A DNA stretch of 64,000 nucleotides. Source: JAICNG01 sp035249985. Lineage in GTDB: Bacteria; Gemmatimonadota; Gemmatimonadetes; Gemmatimonadales; Gemmatimonadaceae. The notes under the pieces were generated by a model. That model ran no database searches. It was not told where the DNA came from and saw only the letters and a program-made list of their open reading frames with translations. Of the stretch, positions 1 to 8,335 are shown piece after piece. How positions within the stretch are numbered: position 1 is the stretch's first letter; every line of letters begins with the position of its first letter. The DNA is taken from NCBI GenBank assembly GCA_035249985.1, contig DATFFP010000103.1, forward strand, positions 1 through 64,000, written 5' to 3'. Made by a program: the position numbers and the translations under genes.

Positions 1-204
1 ACGAATTGGCGCCTGGAGCGGTTGGGCGCCGTCGAGCGCGCGGTGCTGCGGATCGCGGCCGCCGAGCTCCTGCGTGGCGATCCGCCGCCCCGCGTCGCGA
101 TCCAGGAAGCGGTGCGGCTTGCCGAGCGGTACGGCAGCGCGCAGAGTGCGAGGTTCGTCAACGGGGTGCTGGACGCGCTGGCGAGAAAAATGGGGCGGTT
201 GTGA
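1..204 (+). CDS. nusB: NusB transcription antitermination factor, C-terminal part
   Basis: The reading frame is open from the first base, so the N-terminal half lies outside the window; 67 residues are visible. The segment NWRLERLGAVERAVLRIAAAEL and the later VNGVLDAL match the C-terminal helices of NusB, the factor that binds boxA RNA with NusE during rRNA antitermination. The stop is TGA at 202-204, and an inverted repeat made of 9-nt words begins 10 nt after it. A TTG at 22 could be misread as a start, but the family is longer and homology runs through base 1. Confidence 0.75.
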   Translation, partial: TNWRLERLGAVERAVLRIAAAELLRGDPPPRVAIQEAVRLAERYGSAQSARFVNGVLDALARKMGRL

Positions 205-214
205 AGCCGAGGGT

Positions 215-287
215 GTCAGGAATGTCGAGGTCGTCCAGGTGATCGAGGTGAAGTCACGTGGATCATCTCGACATCCTCGACCACCTC
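215..287. repeat. Iterated-word inverted repeat A (9-nt words)
   Basis: The left arm is four consecutive 9-nt units at 215, 224, 233 and 242 (for example gtcgaggtc, gtccaggtg, atcgaggtg). The right arm is three units at 261, 270 and 279 (gatcatctc, gacatcctc, gaccacctc). The arms are imperfectly complementary, about 18 of 24 positions, around a centre at 251-260. The element fills the gap between nusB and the next gene, and its right arm ends one base before that gene's ATG. Confidence 0.7.
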
Positions 288-288
288 T

Positions 289-1407
289 ATGAAGATCCAC
301 GTCGTCAACTGGCAAGATCGTGAAAACCCCCAGGCCGGCGGCGCCGAAGCGCATCTCCACGAGATCTTCGGCCGCCTCGCGCGGCGGGGTCACGAGGTGA
401 CGCTGCTCTGTTCCGGATTTGCGGGGGCGTTGCCTCGAGTCACGCTCGATGGAATCGACGTGCATCGGGTCGGCACACGGTATTCCTTTCCGCTCATGGC
501 GTGGCCGTATTGGCAGCGTGTGCTCGCACCGCATCGGCCCGATGTGCTCGTCGAGGACATCAACAAGGTTCCGCTCCTTACCCCCTGGTGGGGCGCACGT
601 CATACCGTGGCCCTCGTTCATCATCTTTTCGGCACGACCGCGTTTGCCGAGGCATCGGCGCCGATCGCGACGGCGGTCTGGGCGTCCGAGCGCCCACTCG
701 GCTGGTTCTATCGCGCCGTTCCCTTCGAGGCCGTATCCGAGAGCACGCGACTCGACCTCGTCTCACGCGGCATCCCGGCGTCCGCCATCACCGTCATTCA
801 CAACGGCGTCGACGTGGGCACGCTCACGCCTGACCCATCCGCGCGGTCCCCGGTGCCGCGGTTCGCGTATCTGGGACGTCTCAAGCGATACAAGCAGGTC
901 GATCTGATCGTGCAGGCGTTTGCCCGGCTCGCGCATTCGACGGCGACGCTCGACATTGCGGGGACGGGGGATGACAGGCCGCGGCTCGAGCAGCTGGCGC
1001 GCTCGCTTGACCTCGGCGACCGCGTGCGGTTTCTTGGGTTTGTAACCGAGCCCGAGAAGCTCGCGCTGTTGCGCGCCGCGTGGGCGATGGTGTTCACGTC
1101 ATCGAAGGAAGGGTGGGGCATCACGAACCTCGAGGCGGCGGCGTGTGGGACACCGGTGATCGCATCCGATTCGCCGGGGCTGCGTGATTCCGTGCGGCAC
1201 GGCGAGACGGGTTACCTCGTTCCGCATGGGGACGTGACGGCGCTCGCCACCGCGATGCGCGCGATCGCCGACGCGCCCGATCTCGTGGCGACGCTCGGCC
1301 GGCGCGGCCGTGCCTTTGCCGAAACCTTTACCTGGGATCGCGCGGCTCGAGAAACCGAGGCGCACCTCGCGCTCGTCACTGGGCAGGAGGCGGCACCGTG
1401 GACGTGA
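289..1407 (+). CDS. Glycosyltransferase family 4
   Basis: A 372-residue GT-B fold glycosyltransferase, expected to move a sugar from a nucleotide donor to a cell-surface or exopolysaccharide acceptor; donor and acceptor cannot be read from the sequence. The N-terminal domain opens with MKIHVVNW and GGAEAHL (residues 17-23). The C-terminal donor domain has the EX7E signature at E274-E282 in EGWGITNLEAAACGTP. The ATG at 289 is the natural family start, but no Shine-Dalgarno precedes it because repeat A reaches to base 287. The last 10 nt overlap the start of raiA. Confidence 0.88.
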   Translation: MKIHVVNWQDRENPQAGGAEAHLHEIFGRLARRGHEVTLLCSGFAGALPRVTLDGIDVHRVGTRYSFPLMAWPYWQRVLAPHRPDVLVEDINKVPLLTPWWGARHTVALVHHLFGTTAFAEASAPIATAVWASERPLGWFYRAVPFEAVSESTRLDLVSRGIPASAITVIHNGVDVGTLTPDPSARSPVPRFAYLGRLKRYKQVDLIVQAFARLAHSTATLDIAGTGDDRPRLEQLARSLDLGDRVRFLGFVTEPEKLALLRAAWAMVFTSSKEGWGITNLEAAACGTPVIASDSPGLRDSVRHGETGYLVPHGDVTALATAMRAIADAPDLVATLGRRGRAFAETFTWDRAARETEAHLALVTGQEAAPWT

Positions 1408-1709
1408 TCTTTCATTCGCACAACGCCGTCATCTCCGAGCGTCTGCGCTCGCGAGCGGAATCCATCATTCACAAGTTGGAGACGCGGGCGGCGCGCCCCG
1501 TGCGCGCGGTCGTCCGCTTCGAACAGGACGGTCCCACACGCCGCGTCGAGATCGTGATGCACGCGTCGCGGAGGCGGCCGCTCATCTCCAACGGCTACGC
1601 TCGCACCTATGGTCCGGCGCTCTCGGAGGCCGTCCACAACTTGCAGGCGCAGCTCGCGCGCTCGAAGCGCACCCGGAAGGCGCGCACTCGCATCGCCTCC
1701 AGGTCGTGA
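1398..1709 (+). CDS. raiA: Ribosome hibernation promoting factor, short RaiA/HPF type
   Basis: 103 residues with the S30AE fold pattern: an N-terminal strand (VIFHSHNAVISERL), a helix (ESIIHKLE), central strands (RRVEIVMHAS) and a C-terminal helix ending in a basic tail. Such proteins bind the 30S decoding region and silence ribosomes in stationary phase. Start is GTG at 1398 inside the end of the glycosyltransferase; the TGA overlaps the GTG of hprK. Proteobacteria also keep hpf beside PTS and hprK genes, which supports the call. It lacks the C-terminal dimerisation domain of long HPF. Confidence 0.75.
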   Translation: MDVIFHSHNAVISERLRSRAESIIHKLETRAARPVRAVVRFEQDGPTRRVEIVMHASRRRPLISNGYARTYGPALSEAVHNLQAQLARSKRTRKARTRIASRS

Positions 1710-2686
1710 AGCGACAGCCGTTCACGGTCGGCCGCATGCTCGAGCAGCTGCAGGATACGTTGCAGCTCGAGCTCATCGGCGATGACGCGGGTCTGGCGCG
1801 CGAGATCACGAGCGCCGAAGTGTCGAGTCCCGGACTCGTGCTCGCCGGCTATACCGCGCGTTTTCCACACGATCGCGTGCAGGTGCTCGGCGAAACCGAA
1901 ATCTCCTACCTCACGTCACTCGAGGCGTCCCGCCGGCGTGAGGTCCTCGAGAAATTCCTGTCCTTTCCGATCCCCTGTCTTTTCGTCACGAAGGGGCAGC
2001 GACTGCCGTCGGAGCTCACGCAGATCGCGGGAAAGGTCGGAATTCCGATTCTTCGATCGAAGCTCAAGACGGCGGAGTTCTACACGCGCATCAAGCCGAT
2101 CATCGCCGAGGAATTTGCGCCGCTTACCACGATCCACGGGTCGCTCGCCGATGTGTTCGGTGTTGGGCTGCTGTTCATCGGGAAGAGTGGGATCGGGAAG
2201 TCGGAGTGCGTGCTCGACCTGGTGGAGCGCGGCCACCGCCTCGTCGCTGATGATCTGGTCATCACTACGCGACGGGGCAACGACATTCTCATCGGGCGGG
2301 GACATGACCTCGCCCGTCATCACATGGAGATTCGCGGCGTCGGGCTGATAGACGTGCAGGCCATCTTCGGCATTCGTGCCGTGCGCCAGCAGAAGCGCAT
2401 CGAGGTCGTCGTGCAGCTCGAGGAATGGGACAAGTCGACGAACGTCGACCGGACGGGCCTCGACGGTGCGACGACGACCATCCTGGGCGTCGAGCTCCCC
2501 AAGGTCCTCATTCCGCTCAACCCGGGCAAGAACATCACCGTGGTGGCCGAGGTCGTCGCGATGAATCACCTGCTTCGGTACAGCGGAGTGAACACCGCCG
2601 AAGCATTCAATCAGCGGCTCATGAAGCGCATGCAGGCCACCGAGCCGGCCGCGATCCGTCAGTATCTCCAGGAAGATGATGAGTGA
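1706..2686 (+). CDS. hprK: HPr kinase/phosphorylase
   Basis: 326 residues, normal family length. This bifunctional enzyme phosphorylates and dephosphorylates the regulatory serine of HPr. The Walker A loop GKSGIGKS is at residues 159-166, followed by VADDLVI, and the family signature EIRGVGLIDV is at 208-217. The start is taken as GTG 1706, overlapping the raiA stop, because homology begins at once (VKRQPFTVGRMLEQ); the open frame extends further upstream only by chance. Its target serine is present in the HPr encoded at 5014. Outside Firmicutes, HprK usually links the PTS to regulation rather than to classical catabolite repression. Confidence 0.93.
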   Translation: MKRQPFTVGRMLEQLQDTLQLELIGDDAGLAREITSAEVSSPGLVLAGYTARFPHDRVQVLGETEISYLTSLEASRRREVLEKFLSFPIPCLFVTKGQRLPSELTQIAGKVGIPILRSKLKTAEFYTRIKPIIAEEFAPLTTIHGSLADVFGVGLLFIGKSGIGKSECVLDLVERGHRLVADDLVITTRRGNDILIGRGHDLARHHMEIRGVGLIDVQAIFGIRAVRQQKRIEVVVQLEEWDKSTNVDRTGLDGATTTILGVELPKVLIPLNPGKNITVVAEVVAMNHLLRYSGVNTAEAFNQRLMKRMQATEPAAIRQYLQEDDE

Positions 2687-3080
2687 GGGACCGCCCGTCG
2701 CGATCATCGCGGCGCACGGCGATCTCGCCGTGGGACTCGTGAGCGCCGTGCAACAGATCACCGGCCGCGGCGAGCTGTTCCTGCCCATGACGAATTCGGG
2801 CCTGGGAGCGGCCGAGATCGAGCGCGCGCTCCTCGAGCTTGTCGACTCGCGCAACCTCCGCGTCATCTTCACCGATCTACCCGCGGGAAGCTGCACGATC
2901 GCGGCGCGCCGTGTGCTGGCCGCCCGGCCGCACGTCGTGCTCGTCACCGGCACGAGCCTCCCACTCCTCCTCGATTTCATGTCGCACGAAGAGCTCGAGC
3001 CAGCGCAAGCCGCGACGCATGCAGTCGAGCGTGCCGTGCGCTCGCTGACGATGGTGGGAGGAGTCACGCGTGGCCATTGA
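2676..3080 (+). CDS. PTS EIIA component, mannose/sorbose family
   Basis: 134 residues. EIIA accepts phosphate from HPr on a histidine and passes it to EIIB. The active-site context IIAAHGDLAVGL places the histidine at residue 14, and the later TDLPAGSCTIAARRVL and the GTSLPLLLDFM segment fit the ManX-type fold. It overlaps hprK by 11 nt and the EIIB gene by 11 nt, so it is translationally coupled within the PTS operon. It is a single-domain protein, not an EIIAB fusion. Confidence 0.9.
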   Translation: MMSEGPPVAIIAAHGDLAVGLVSAVQQITGRGELFLPMTNSGLGAAEIERALLELVDSRNLRVIFTDLPAGSCTIAARRVLAARPHVVLVTGTSLPLLLDFMSHEELEPAQAATHAVERAVRSLTMVGGVTRGH

Positions 3081-3561
3081 TCTCTATCGGATCGACGACC
3101 GCCTGATTCACGGTCAGGTCGTCGTAGGATGGGGACAGCCGCTCAATCTCGGATTCATCGCCCTCGTCGATGACGAGGTGGCGGGGAGCGAGTGGGAGCA
3201 GGAGCTGTATCGTATGGGCGTGCCTCCGGACATGGACGTGTACTTCGCTACGCCCGATGATGCGAGCCGGCTCCTCGACCAGTGGAACGAGGATCAGCGC
3301 CCCGGCATTCTGCTCACCGGCGACATCGACACCATGCGCCGCCTGATCGGCCTGTGTCCCTCGATCAAGACCGTCAATCTCGGGGGCATTCATCATCGCG
3401 CCGGCCGCACCCTGAAGCTGCGCTACGTCTATCTGACGCCGCAGGAGGAAGAGGCGCTGCGCGCGCTCGAGCGGAGCGGCGTCGTGGTCACCGCGCAGGA
3501 CGTTCCCTCCGCGCGGGCTGTTCCCCTCGACGATGTACTGCGTGGTGAGGCGGAGCGATGA
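3070..3561 (+). CDS. PTS EIIB component, mannose/sorbose family
   Basis: 163 residues, normal length. The N-terminus IDLYRIDDRLIHGQVVVGWG is the family hallmark; His14 is the residue that takes phosphate from EIIA and hands it to the sugar on the EIIC/EIID channel. Start is GTG 3070 within the end of the EIIA gene. The stop overlaps the EIIC start by 4 nt. No sugar-metabolism enzyme sits beside it, so the substrate cannot be deduced. Confidence 0.92.
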   Translation: MAIDLYRIDDRLIHGQVVVGWGQPLNLGFIALVDDEVAGSEWEQELYRMGVPPDMDVYFATPDDASRLLDQWNEDQRPGILLTGDIDTMRRLIGLCPSIKTVNLGGIHHRAGRTLKLRYVYLTPQEEEALRALERSGVVVTAQDVPSARAVPLDDVLRGEAER

Positions 3562-4241
3562 CCCCGGAGCAGCTCTTCACGGTCGCGCTGCTCGGGGCTG
3601 TCATTGGACTCGATGTCGTGTCGTTTCCGCAGGCGATGATCTCGCGCCCCATCGTCGCGGCAACGATCTCGGGGTTACTGCTGGGTGATCCGGCCGGTGG
3701 TCTGCTCGTGGGCGCGACCCTCGAGCTGATCGCGCTGGAGACACTGCCGGTCGGCGCCTCGCGGTATCCCGAGTGGGGCTCCGCATCGGTCGTTGGCGGG
3801 GCGCTGTTCGCGCTGCGGCCGACTCCAACCTCCGGCGCACTGACCATGGCGGTGCTCGGGGCGCTTGCGACCGCGTGGGTTGGCGGATGGACGATGTATG
3901 TCATCCGGCGATTCAATGGCGCGATCGCACGGCGGTGGATTCCCACGCTTGGCCTGGGATCAGGTCGCGCCGTCATCGCCATTCAGACCGCGGGGATCAC
4001 CGCCGACTTTGCGCGAGGCGGCTTGCTCGCCCTCCTCGCGATCCTGGCCTTCGATCCGCTGACGCGCGCGATGGTGGGCTTGTGGTCGCTCGATGCGAGG
4101 CTGTCGCGCGCGGTGGTTGTCGCGGCCGCCGCCGCCGTTGCCGCCGGCGCGGTGTGGAAGCTCTTTCATAACACGCCGGGCGCTCGCTGGTACTTCGCCG
4201 GAGGGCTTGCCATCGGATTGCTCCTCCTCGTCATCCGATGA
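3558..4241 (+). CDS. PTS EIIC membrane component, mannose/sorbose family
   Basis: 227 residues, somewhat shorter than the roughly 250-265 of ManY. It is an integral membrane protein with about six hydrophobic segments; LLVGATLELIALETLPVGA (about residues 51-69) is the conserved EIIC loop that helps form the sugar site. It pairs with the EIID gene that follows with a 4-nt overlap. The short length may reflect a trimmed loop; no frameshift is seen. Confidence 0.87.
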   Translation: MTPEQLFTVALLGAVIGLDVVSFPQAMISRPIVAATISGLLLGDPAGGLLVGATLELIALETLPVGASRYPEWGSASVVGGALFALRPTPTSGALTMAVLGALATAWVGGWTMYVIRRFNGAIARRWIPTLGLGSGRAVIAIQTAGITADFARGGLLALLAILAFDPLTRAMVGLWSLDARLSRAVVVAAAAAVAAGAVWKLFHNTPGARWYFAGGLAIGLLLLVIR

Positions 4242-5017
4242 CCGCTTCCGCCGCGTCGCTCGTCGCGCCGTCGCTCCCCGTGCACACGTGGGTGGAAATC
4301 TTCATCCGCCAGCTCGCCGTCCAGGCGTCCTGGAATTACGAGCTGCTGCTGGGAACCGGGATCGGGTTTTGTCTCGAGCCCGCGCTGCGTCATCTGACCG
4401 GAGGCCGGGAGGGTGAGGCATATCGGGCAGCGATGGCGCGGCAGTCGGCCTATTTCAATGCGCACCCGTATCTCACGGCGGTGGCCGTCGGGTCACTCGC
4501 GCGAGCGGAGCTCGAGCGCGCGCCCGCCGGCCAGATCGAGCGCTTCCGCACCGCGTTATGCGGCCCGCTTGGCTCCGTGGGCGATCGCCTGGTGTGGGCG
4601 GGATGGCTCCCATTCTGCTCGCTGCTCGCGCTCGCCGCGTTCGGCTTTGGCGCGGGTCCCGTTGCGGTCTTGCTCATTTTCCTCGGCTTGTACAACGTGG
4701 GGCATATCGGGCTTCGCATTTGGGGACTTCGCGTCGGCTGGACGCATGGAATGCGTGTCGCCGCCGCGTTGGCCAACCCGGTGTTGCGCCACGGCCCAAC
4801 GCACATCGCCCGAGCGGCCGCGGTGCTGGCTGGAGTCGCGCTCCCCCTCGCGCTCGACCGGATCATCGAGCCCGGACGAGCGGTTCTGGGAGGGGTGCTG
4901 CTCGCGACGGTGGTGGGAGCGGCGCTGCTCACCCGCCTGCATGGACGAGTCGAGGGATGGCGGATTGCGGTCGGCGTCCTCGCTGCCTGCGCCCTCTACG
5001 CCGTGGTGGCTCGATGA
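4238..5017 (+). CDS. PTS EIID membrane component, mannose/sorbose family
   Basis: 259 residues. EIID exists only in the mannose family and forms the sugar channel with EIIC. Family features are WNYELLLGTGIGFCLEPAL near the start, YFNAHPYLTAVAVGSLAR, and GPLGSVGDRLVWAGWLP in the middle. The C-terminal third has hydrophobic segments. The stop overlaps the first ATG of ptsH by 4 nt. With EIIA, EIIB and EIIC upstream, this makes a complete permease rather than a purely regulatory PTS. Confidence 0.9.
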   Translation: MTASAASLVAPSLPVHTWVEIFIRQLAVQASWNYELLLGTGIGFCLEPALRHLTGGREGEAYRAAMARQSAYFNAHPYLTAVAVGSLARAELERAPAGQIERFRTALCGPLGSVGDRLVWAGWLPFCSLLALAAFGFGAGPVAVLLIFLGLYNVGHIGLRIWGLRVGWTHGMRVAAALANPVLRHGPTHIARAAAVLAGVALPLALDRIIEPGRAVLGGVLLATVVGAALLTRLHGRVEGWRIAVGVLAACALYAVVAR

Positions 5018-5283
5018 TGATCGAGCGGTCGGTGCAGATCGCGAACCGGAATGGCCTGCACGCGCGGCCCGCGGCCGAGCTGGTGAAGACGGCAGCGAAA
5101 TTCAAGAGTGAGATCACCATCGTGCGCGACGACCTCGAGGTAAATGGAAAGAGCATCATGGGAGTAATGATGCTGGCTGCCGAGTTGGGGGCGACGCTGA
5201 CGATCCGTGCCAACGGCCCCGATGCGCAGCAGGCCGTGGACGCGATCGTCGCGCTCATCGCGCAGAAATTCGGGGAGAAGTAG
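5014..5283 (+). CDS. ptsH: HPr phosphocarrier protein
   Basis: 89 residues. HPr takes phosphate from EI on the catalytic histidine and passes it to EIIA. The site is NRNGLHARPAAEL (His16 from the first ATG). The HprK target serine lies in NGKSIMGVMML (Ser47). Two ATG codons are in tandem; starting at the second (5017) gives the classical His15/Ser46 numbering, so either may be used. Both regulatory and catalytic sites are intact, so the HprK encoded upstream should be able to act on it. Confidence 0.93.
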   Translation: MMIERSVQIANRNGLHARPAAELVKTAAKFKSEITIVRDDLEVNGKSIMGVMMLAAELGATLTIRANGPDAQQAVDAIVALIAQKFGEK

Positions 5284-7079
5284 TGGAGCGCATTCTCGTG
5301 GGGATTCCCGCCTCTCCGGGCATCGTCGTCGGGCCGGCGCACGTGCTGCTCTGGGAAGTGCCGCCGGTACGGCTGCGCCTGGTGCCGCCGGAGCAGATCG
5401 ACATCGAGATCGCGCACTTTCACGACGCGCTCGCCAAGGCGCGCGAGCGGGTGGCGCATCTCCGCGCGCGGGTCGAGCAGCACGTCGGCATCGAGGAAGC
5501 GAGAATCTTCGAGGCGCAGGCGCTGATCCTTCAGGATACCGAGATCATCGACAGAGTCGAGCTCCTCGTCCGCCACGATCACTTCGCGGCCGAGAGTGCG
5601 TTCGACCTCACGATGAACCAGTGGCGCACGGAGTTCGCGCGCAGCACCTCGCCGATGATTCGTGAGCGTGTCGGCGATCTCATCGACGTGCACATCCGGG
5701 TGTTGTCCCTGATGCTCGGCCTGCCCGATCACGATCCGGGCGACGTTCCCAAGGGTGCGAACGCGATCCTCGTCACCCACGATCTCACGCCGAGCCTCAC
5801 CGTGCAGCTCGACCGCGATGCCATTGCCGCCGTCGCGACCGACGCCGGCACCCGGATCTCGCACGTCGCCATTCTCGCGCGGTCGCTGGGATTGCCGGCG
5901 GTCGTTGGTCTGCGCGATGCCACGCAGCGCATCAAGGCGGGTGACCGGCTCATCCTGGATGGCGGTGCAGGCGTCCTCGCGATCAATCCCACCGACGTCG
6001 GCATCGGGCAGTATCAGGAGCGTCAGCGACAGCTCGCGGAGATGGAAGCGCAGGATGCGCTCATGGCGGGCGAGGAACCGGTGACGCAGGATCACGTGCG
6101 GCTGTTGTTGCGCGCCAACGTCGACCTGCCCGAGGACGCGCCATTCGCGGCGCAAAGTGGGGCCGATGGCGTCGGGCTCATGCGAACGGAGTTTCTCGTC
6201 GTGGGACGCGCCACCATGCCTGACGAGGAGGAACAGTATCGAGCCTACCGGCGAGTCGTCGAAGCATTCGACGGCCACGCGGTCATCATTCGCACCTACG
6301 ACATCGGTGGCGACAAGCTGCCGGTCGGCGGATTCCCGAGTGAGCCGAATCCCTTCCTGGGATGGCGGGCGATCCGCATGTGTCTCGACGAGCCCGAGCT
6401 GTTCCGTGCCCAGCTTCGTGCGCTGTTGCGAGCGGCACAGCATGGCGACGTGCGCATTATGCTCCCGCTGGTGATCACCCTCGACGAAGTGTTGCGCGCG
6501 CGCGAGCTCCTCGAGGAGTCGGCGCGCGAGCTCGTCGCCCGCGGGGTGCCGCATCGCACATCGGTTCCGCTGGGCGTCATGGTGGAGACGCCCGCTGCCG
6601 CCGTCGCGGCAGACACGCTCGCGCCGCACGTCGACTTCTTCTCGATCGGGACGAACGACCTCACGCAGTACACGCTGGCGATCGACCGGGGAAATGCGAA
6701 CCTCGCCTCGCGCTTCACGCCGCTCCATCCGGCAGTGCTGCGCTTGATCCGCCGCATTGCCGACGTCGGCATCGAGCACGGGCTGGACGTTGGGGTGTGT
6801 GGTGAGATGGCGTCGCAGCCGCTCATGGCCTACGCGCTCATTGGCCTGGGCATTCGCCAACTCTCCGTCGCGCCCCGTACCGTGGCGCGCATGAAGCGCG
6901 TCGTGCGGCACATTACCGTGCGCACGGCGACCGAGGCCGCGAACGAGGCGATGGAGGCGGGCACCGCCGATCGCGCCGAAGTGATCCTGCGCCACCGCCT
7001 TCTCAGCGAGCTCGGCGATGCCAGCGAGCTCCTCGACGGCTTGCCCGTCCCCGAGGCCTCTAGTAGCATCCAAGGCTGA
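5283..7079 (+). CDS. ptsI: PTS enzyme I (phosphoenolpyruvate-protein phosphotransferase)
   Basis: 598 residues. EI takes phosphate from phosphoenolpyruvate and gives it to HPr. The N-terminal part holds the swivelling phosphohistidine domain with His194 in GTRISHVAILARSLGLP; the C-terminal TIM barrel has ADGVGLMRTEFL, FFSIGTNDLTQYTLAIDR and the active-site cysteine in GVCGEMASQP (Cys506). There is no GAF domain, so it is PtsI rather than PtsP. Start is GTG 5283, overlapping the ptsH stop by one base. It closes the PTS operon. Confidence 0.95.
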   Translation: MERILVGIPASPGIVVGPAHVLLWEVPPVRLRLVPPEQIDIEIAHFHDALAKARERVAHLRARVEQHVGIEEARIFEAQALILQDTEIIDRVELLVRHDHFAAESAFDLTMNQWRTEFARSTSPMIRERVGDLIDVHIRVLSLMLGLPDHDPGDVPKGANAILVTHDLTPSLTVQLDRDAIAAVATDAGTRISHVAILARSLGLPAVVGLRDATQRIKAGDRLILDGGAGVLAINPTDVGIGQYQERQRQLAEMEAQDALMAGEEPVTQDHVRLLLRANVDLPEDAPFAAQSGADGVGLMRTEFLVVGRATMPDEEEQYRAYRRVVEAFDGHAVIIRTYDIGGDKLPVGGFPSEPNPFLGWRAIRMCLDEPELFRAQLRALLRAAQHGDVRIMLPLVITLDEVLRARELLEESARELVARGVPHRTSVPLGVMVETPAAAVAADTLAPHVDFFSIGTNDLTQYTLAIDRGNANLASRFTPLHPAVLRLIRRIADVGIEHGLDVGVCGEMASQPLMAYALIGLGIRQLSVAPRTVARMKRVVRHITVRTATEAANEAMEAGTADRAEVILRHRLLSELGDASELLDGLPVPEASSSIQG

Positions 7080-7133
7080 CCCGAAAGAGTCACAATTCTT
7101 GCATCGGGCGGCGCTCTCACGCTTGCCCCAAGG

Positions 7134-8315
7134 ATGTACGTGCCAGAACGTCATTTATTCACCTCCGAGTCCGTCACGGAGGGGCATCCCGACAAGATCG
7201 CCGATCAGATCTCCGACGCGATCCTCGATGCCATTCTCGCGGAGGATCCCCGCGCGCGCGTCGCCTGCGAGACCATGGTGACGACCGGGCTCGCCTGCGT
7301 CGCCGGAGAGATCACTACCGATACCTACGTCCACTTTCCCGAGATCGTCCGTCGGACCATCGACGAGATCGGATACAACGACGCCACCTTCGGCTTCGAC
7401 AGCAAGACGTGCGCGGTCATCTCCACGATCGACAAGCAGTCGCCTGACATCGCGATGGGCGTCGACACGGGGGGCGCCGGCGATCAAGGCATGATGTTCG
7501 GCTACGCGACCGATGAGACGCCGGAGCTGATGCCCATGCCGATCCTCCTGGCGCACCGCCTGACGAAGGCGCTCGCGGATCGGCGAAAGAGCGGCGACAT
7601 CAAGTGGCTTCGCCCCGATGGCAAGGCGCAGGTCACCGTCGCCTACGAGGGCGGGGAGCCCGTCCGGGTCGAGACGGTTGTCGTTTCCACGCAACACGCC
7701 GAGTCCGTCACGCAGGACAAGATCCGCAAGGCGATCATCGCCGAGATCATCGAACCGGCGCTGCCGGAGGACCTCTTCGACAAGAGGAAGACGACCTTCC
7801 ACATCAATCCGACCGGCCGGTTCGTGGTCGGTGGACCTCAGGGCGATGCCGGCCTGACCGGGCGGAAGATCATCGTCGACACGTACGGCGGCATGGGGCG
7901 CCATGGCGGTGGCGCCTTCAGCGGAAAAGACCCGTCGAAGGTCGATCGCTCCGCGTGCTACGCGGCGCGCTGGGTTGCCAAGAACATCGTCGCGTCGGGA
8001 TTGGCGAAGCGGTGCGAAGTGCAGCTCGCCTACGCCATCGGCGTCGCGGAGCCCGTGTCGATCATGGTGGACACGTTCGACACTGGAATGGTTTCGGATG
8101 AGAAGATCATGCGCGCCGTGCGGGAGACGTTCGACCTCACGCCGCGCGGCATCATCGAATCGCTGGATCTTCGAAAGCCGATCTACAAGGCGACCGCCGC
8201 CTATGGGCATTTCGGTCGCGATCCGCAGAAGTTAGGCAACGGCAAGAAGGGCATGACGCTGTTTTCCTGGGAACGAACCGATCGGGCCGACGCGCTGAAG
8301 CGCGCGGCGCGCTGA
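7134..8315 (+). CDS. metK: S-adenosylmethionine synthetase
   Basis: 393 residues, usual length. It makes S-adenosylmethionine from methionine and ATP. Motifs are FTSESVTEGHPDKIADQISD at the N-terminus, GAGDQGMMFGYA in the middle and the glycine-rich GGMGRHGGGAFSGKDPSKVDR loop region. Start ATG 7134. The 54-nt gap from ptsI shows no recognisable SAM riboswitch. ahcY follows after 20 nt, grouping synthesis of SAM with recycling of its by-product. Confidence 0.96.
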   Translation: MYVPERHLFTSESVTEGHPDKIADQISDAILDAILAEDPRARVACETMVTTGLACVAGEITTDTYVHFPEIVRRTIDEIGYNDATFGFDSKTCAVISTIDKQSPDIAMGVDTGGAGDQGMMFGYATDETPELMPMPILLAHRLTKALADRRKSGDIKWLRPDGKAQVTVAYEGGEPVRVETVVVSTQHAESVTQDKIRKAIIAEIIEPALPEDLFDKRKTTFHINPTGRFVVGGPQGDAGLTGRKIIVDTYGGMGRHGGGAFSGKDPSKVDRSACYAARWVAKNIVASGLAKRCEVQLAYAIGVAEPVSIMVDTFDTGMVSDEKIMRAVRETFDLTPRGIIESLDLRKPIYKATAAYGHFGRDPQKLGNGKKGMTLFSWERTDRADALKRAAR

Positions 8316-8335
8316 CCGCTACCTTATTCATCGAC

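Noticed and set aside
7080..7133. Possible SAM riboswitch before metK
   Set aside because: The gap is only 54 nt and shows no SAM-I, SAM-II or SAH aptamer signature.
4929..7154. Very long minus-strand open frame (741 codons) opposite ptsH and ptsI, and similar long frames opposite metK, ahcY, clpB and groEL
   Set aside because: They mirror conserved genes, have no recognisable protein sequence, and are expected in GC-rich DNA where stop codons are rare on the opposite strand.
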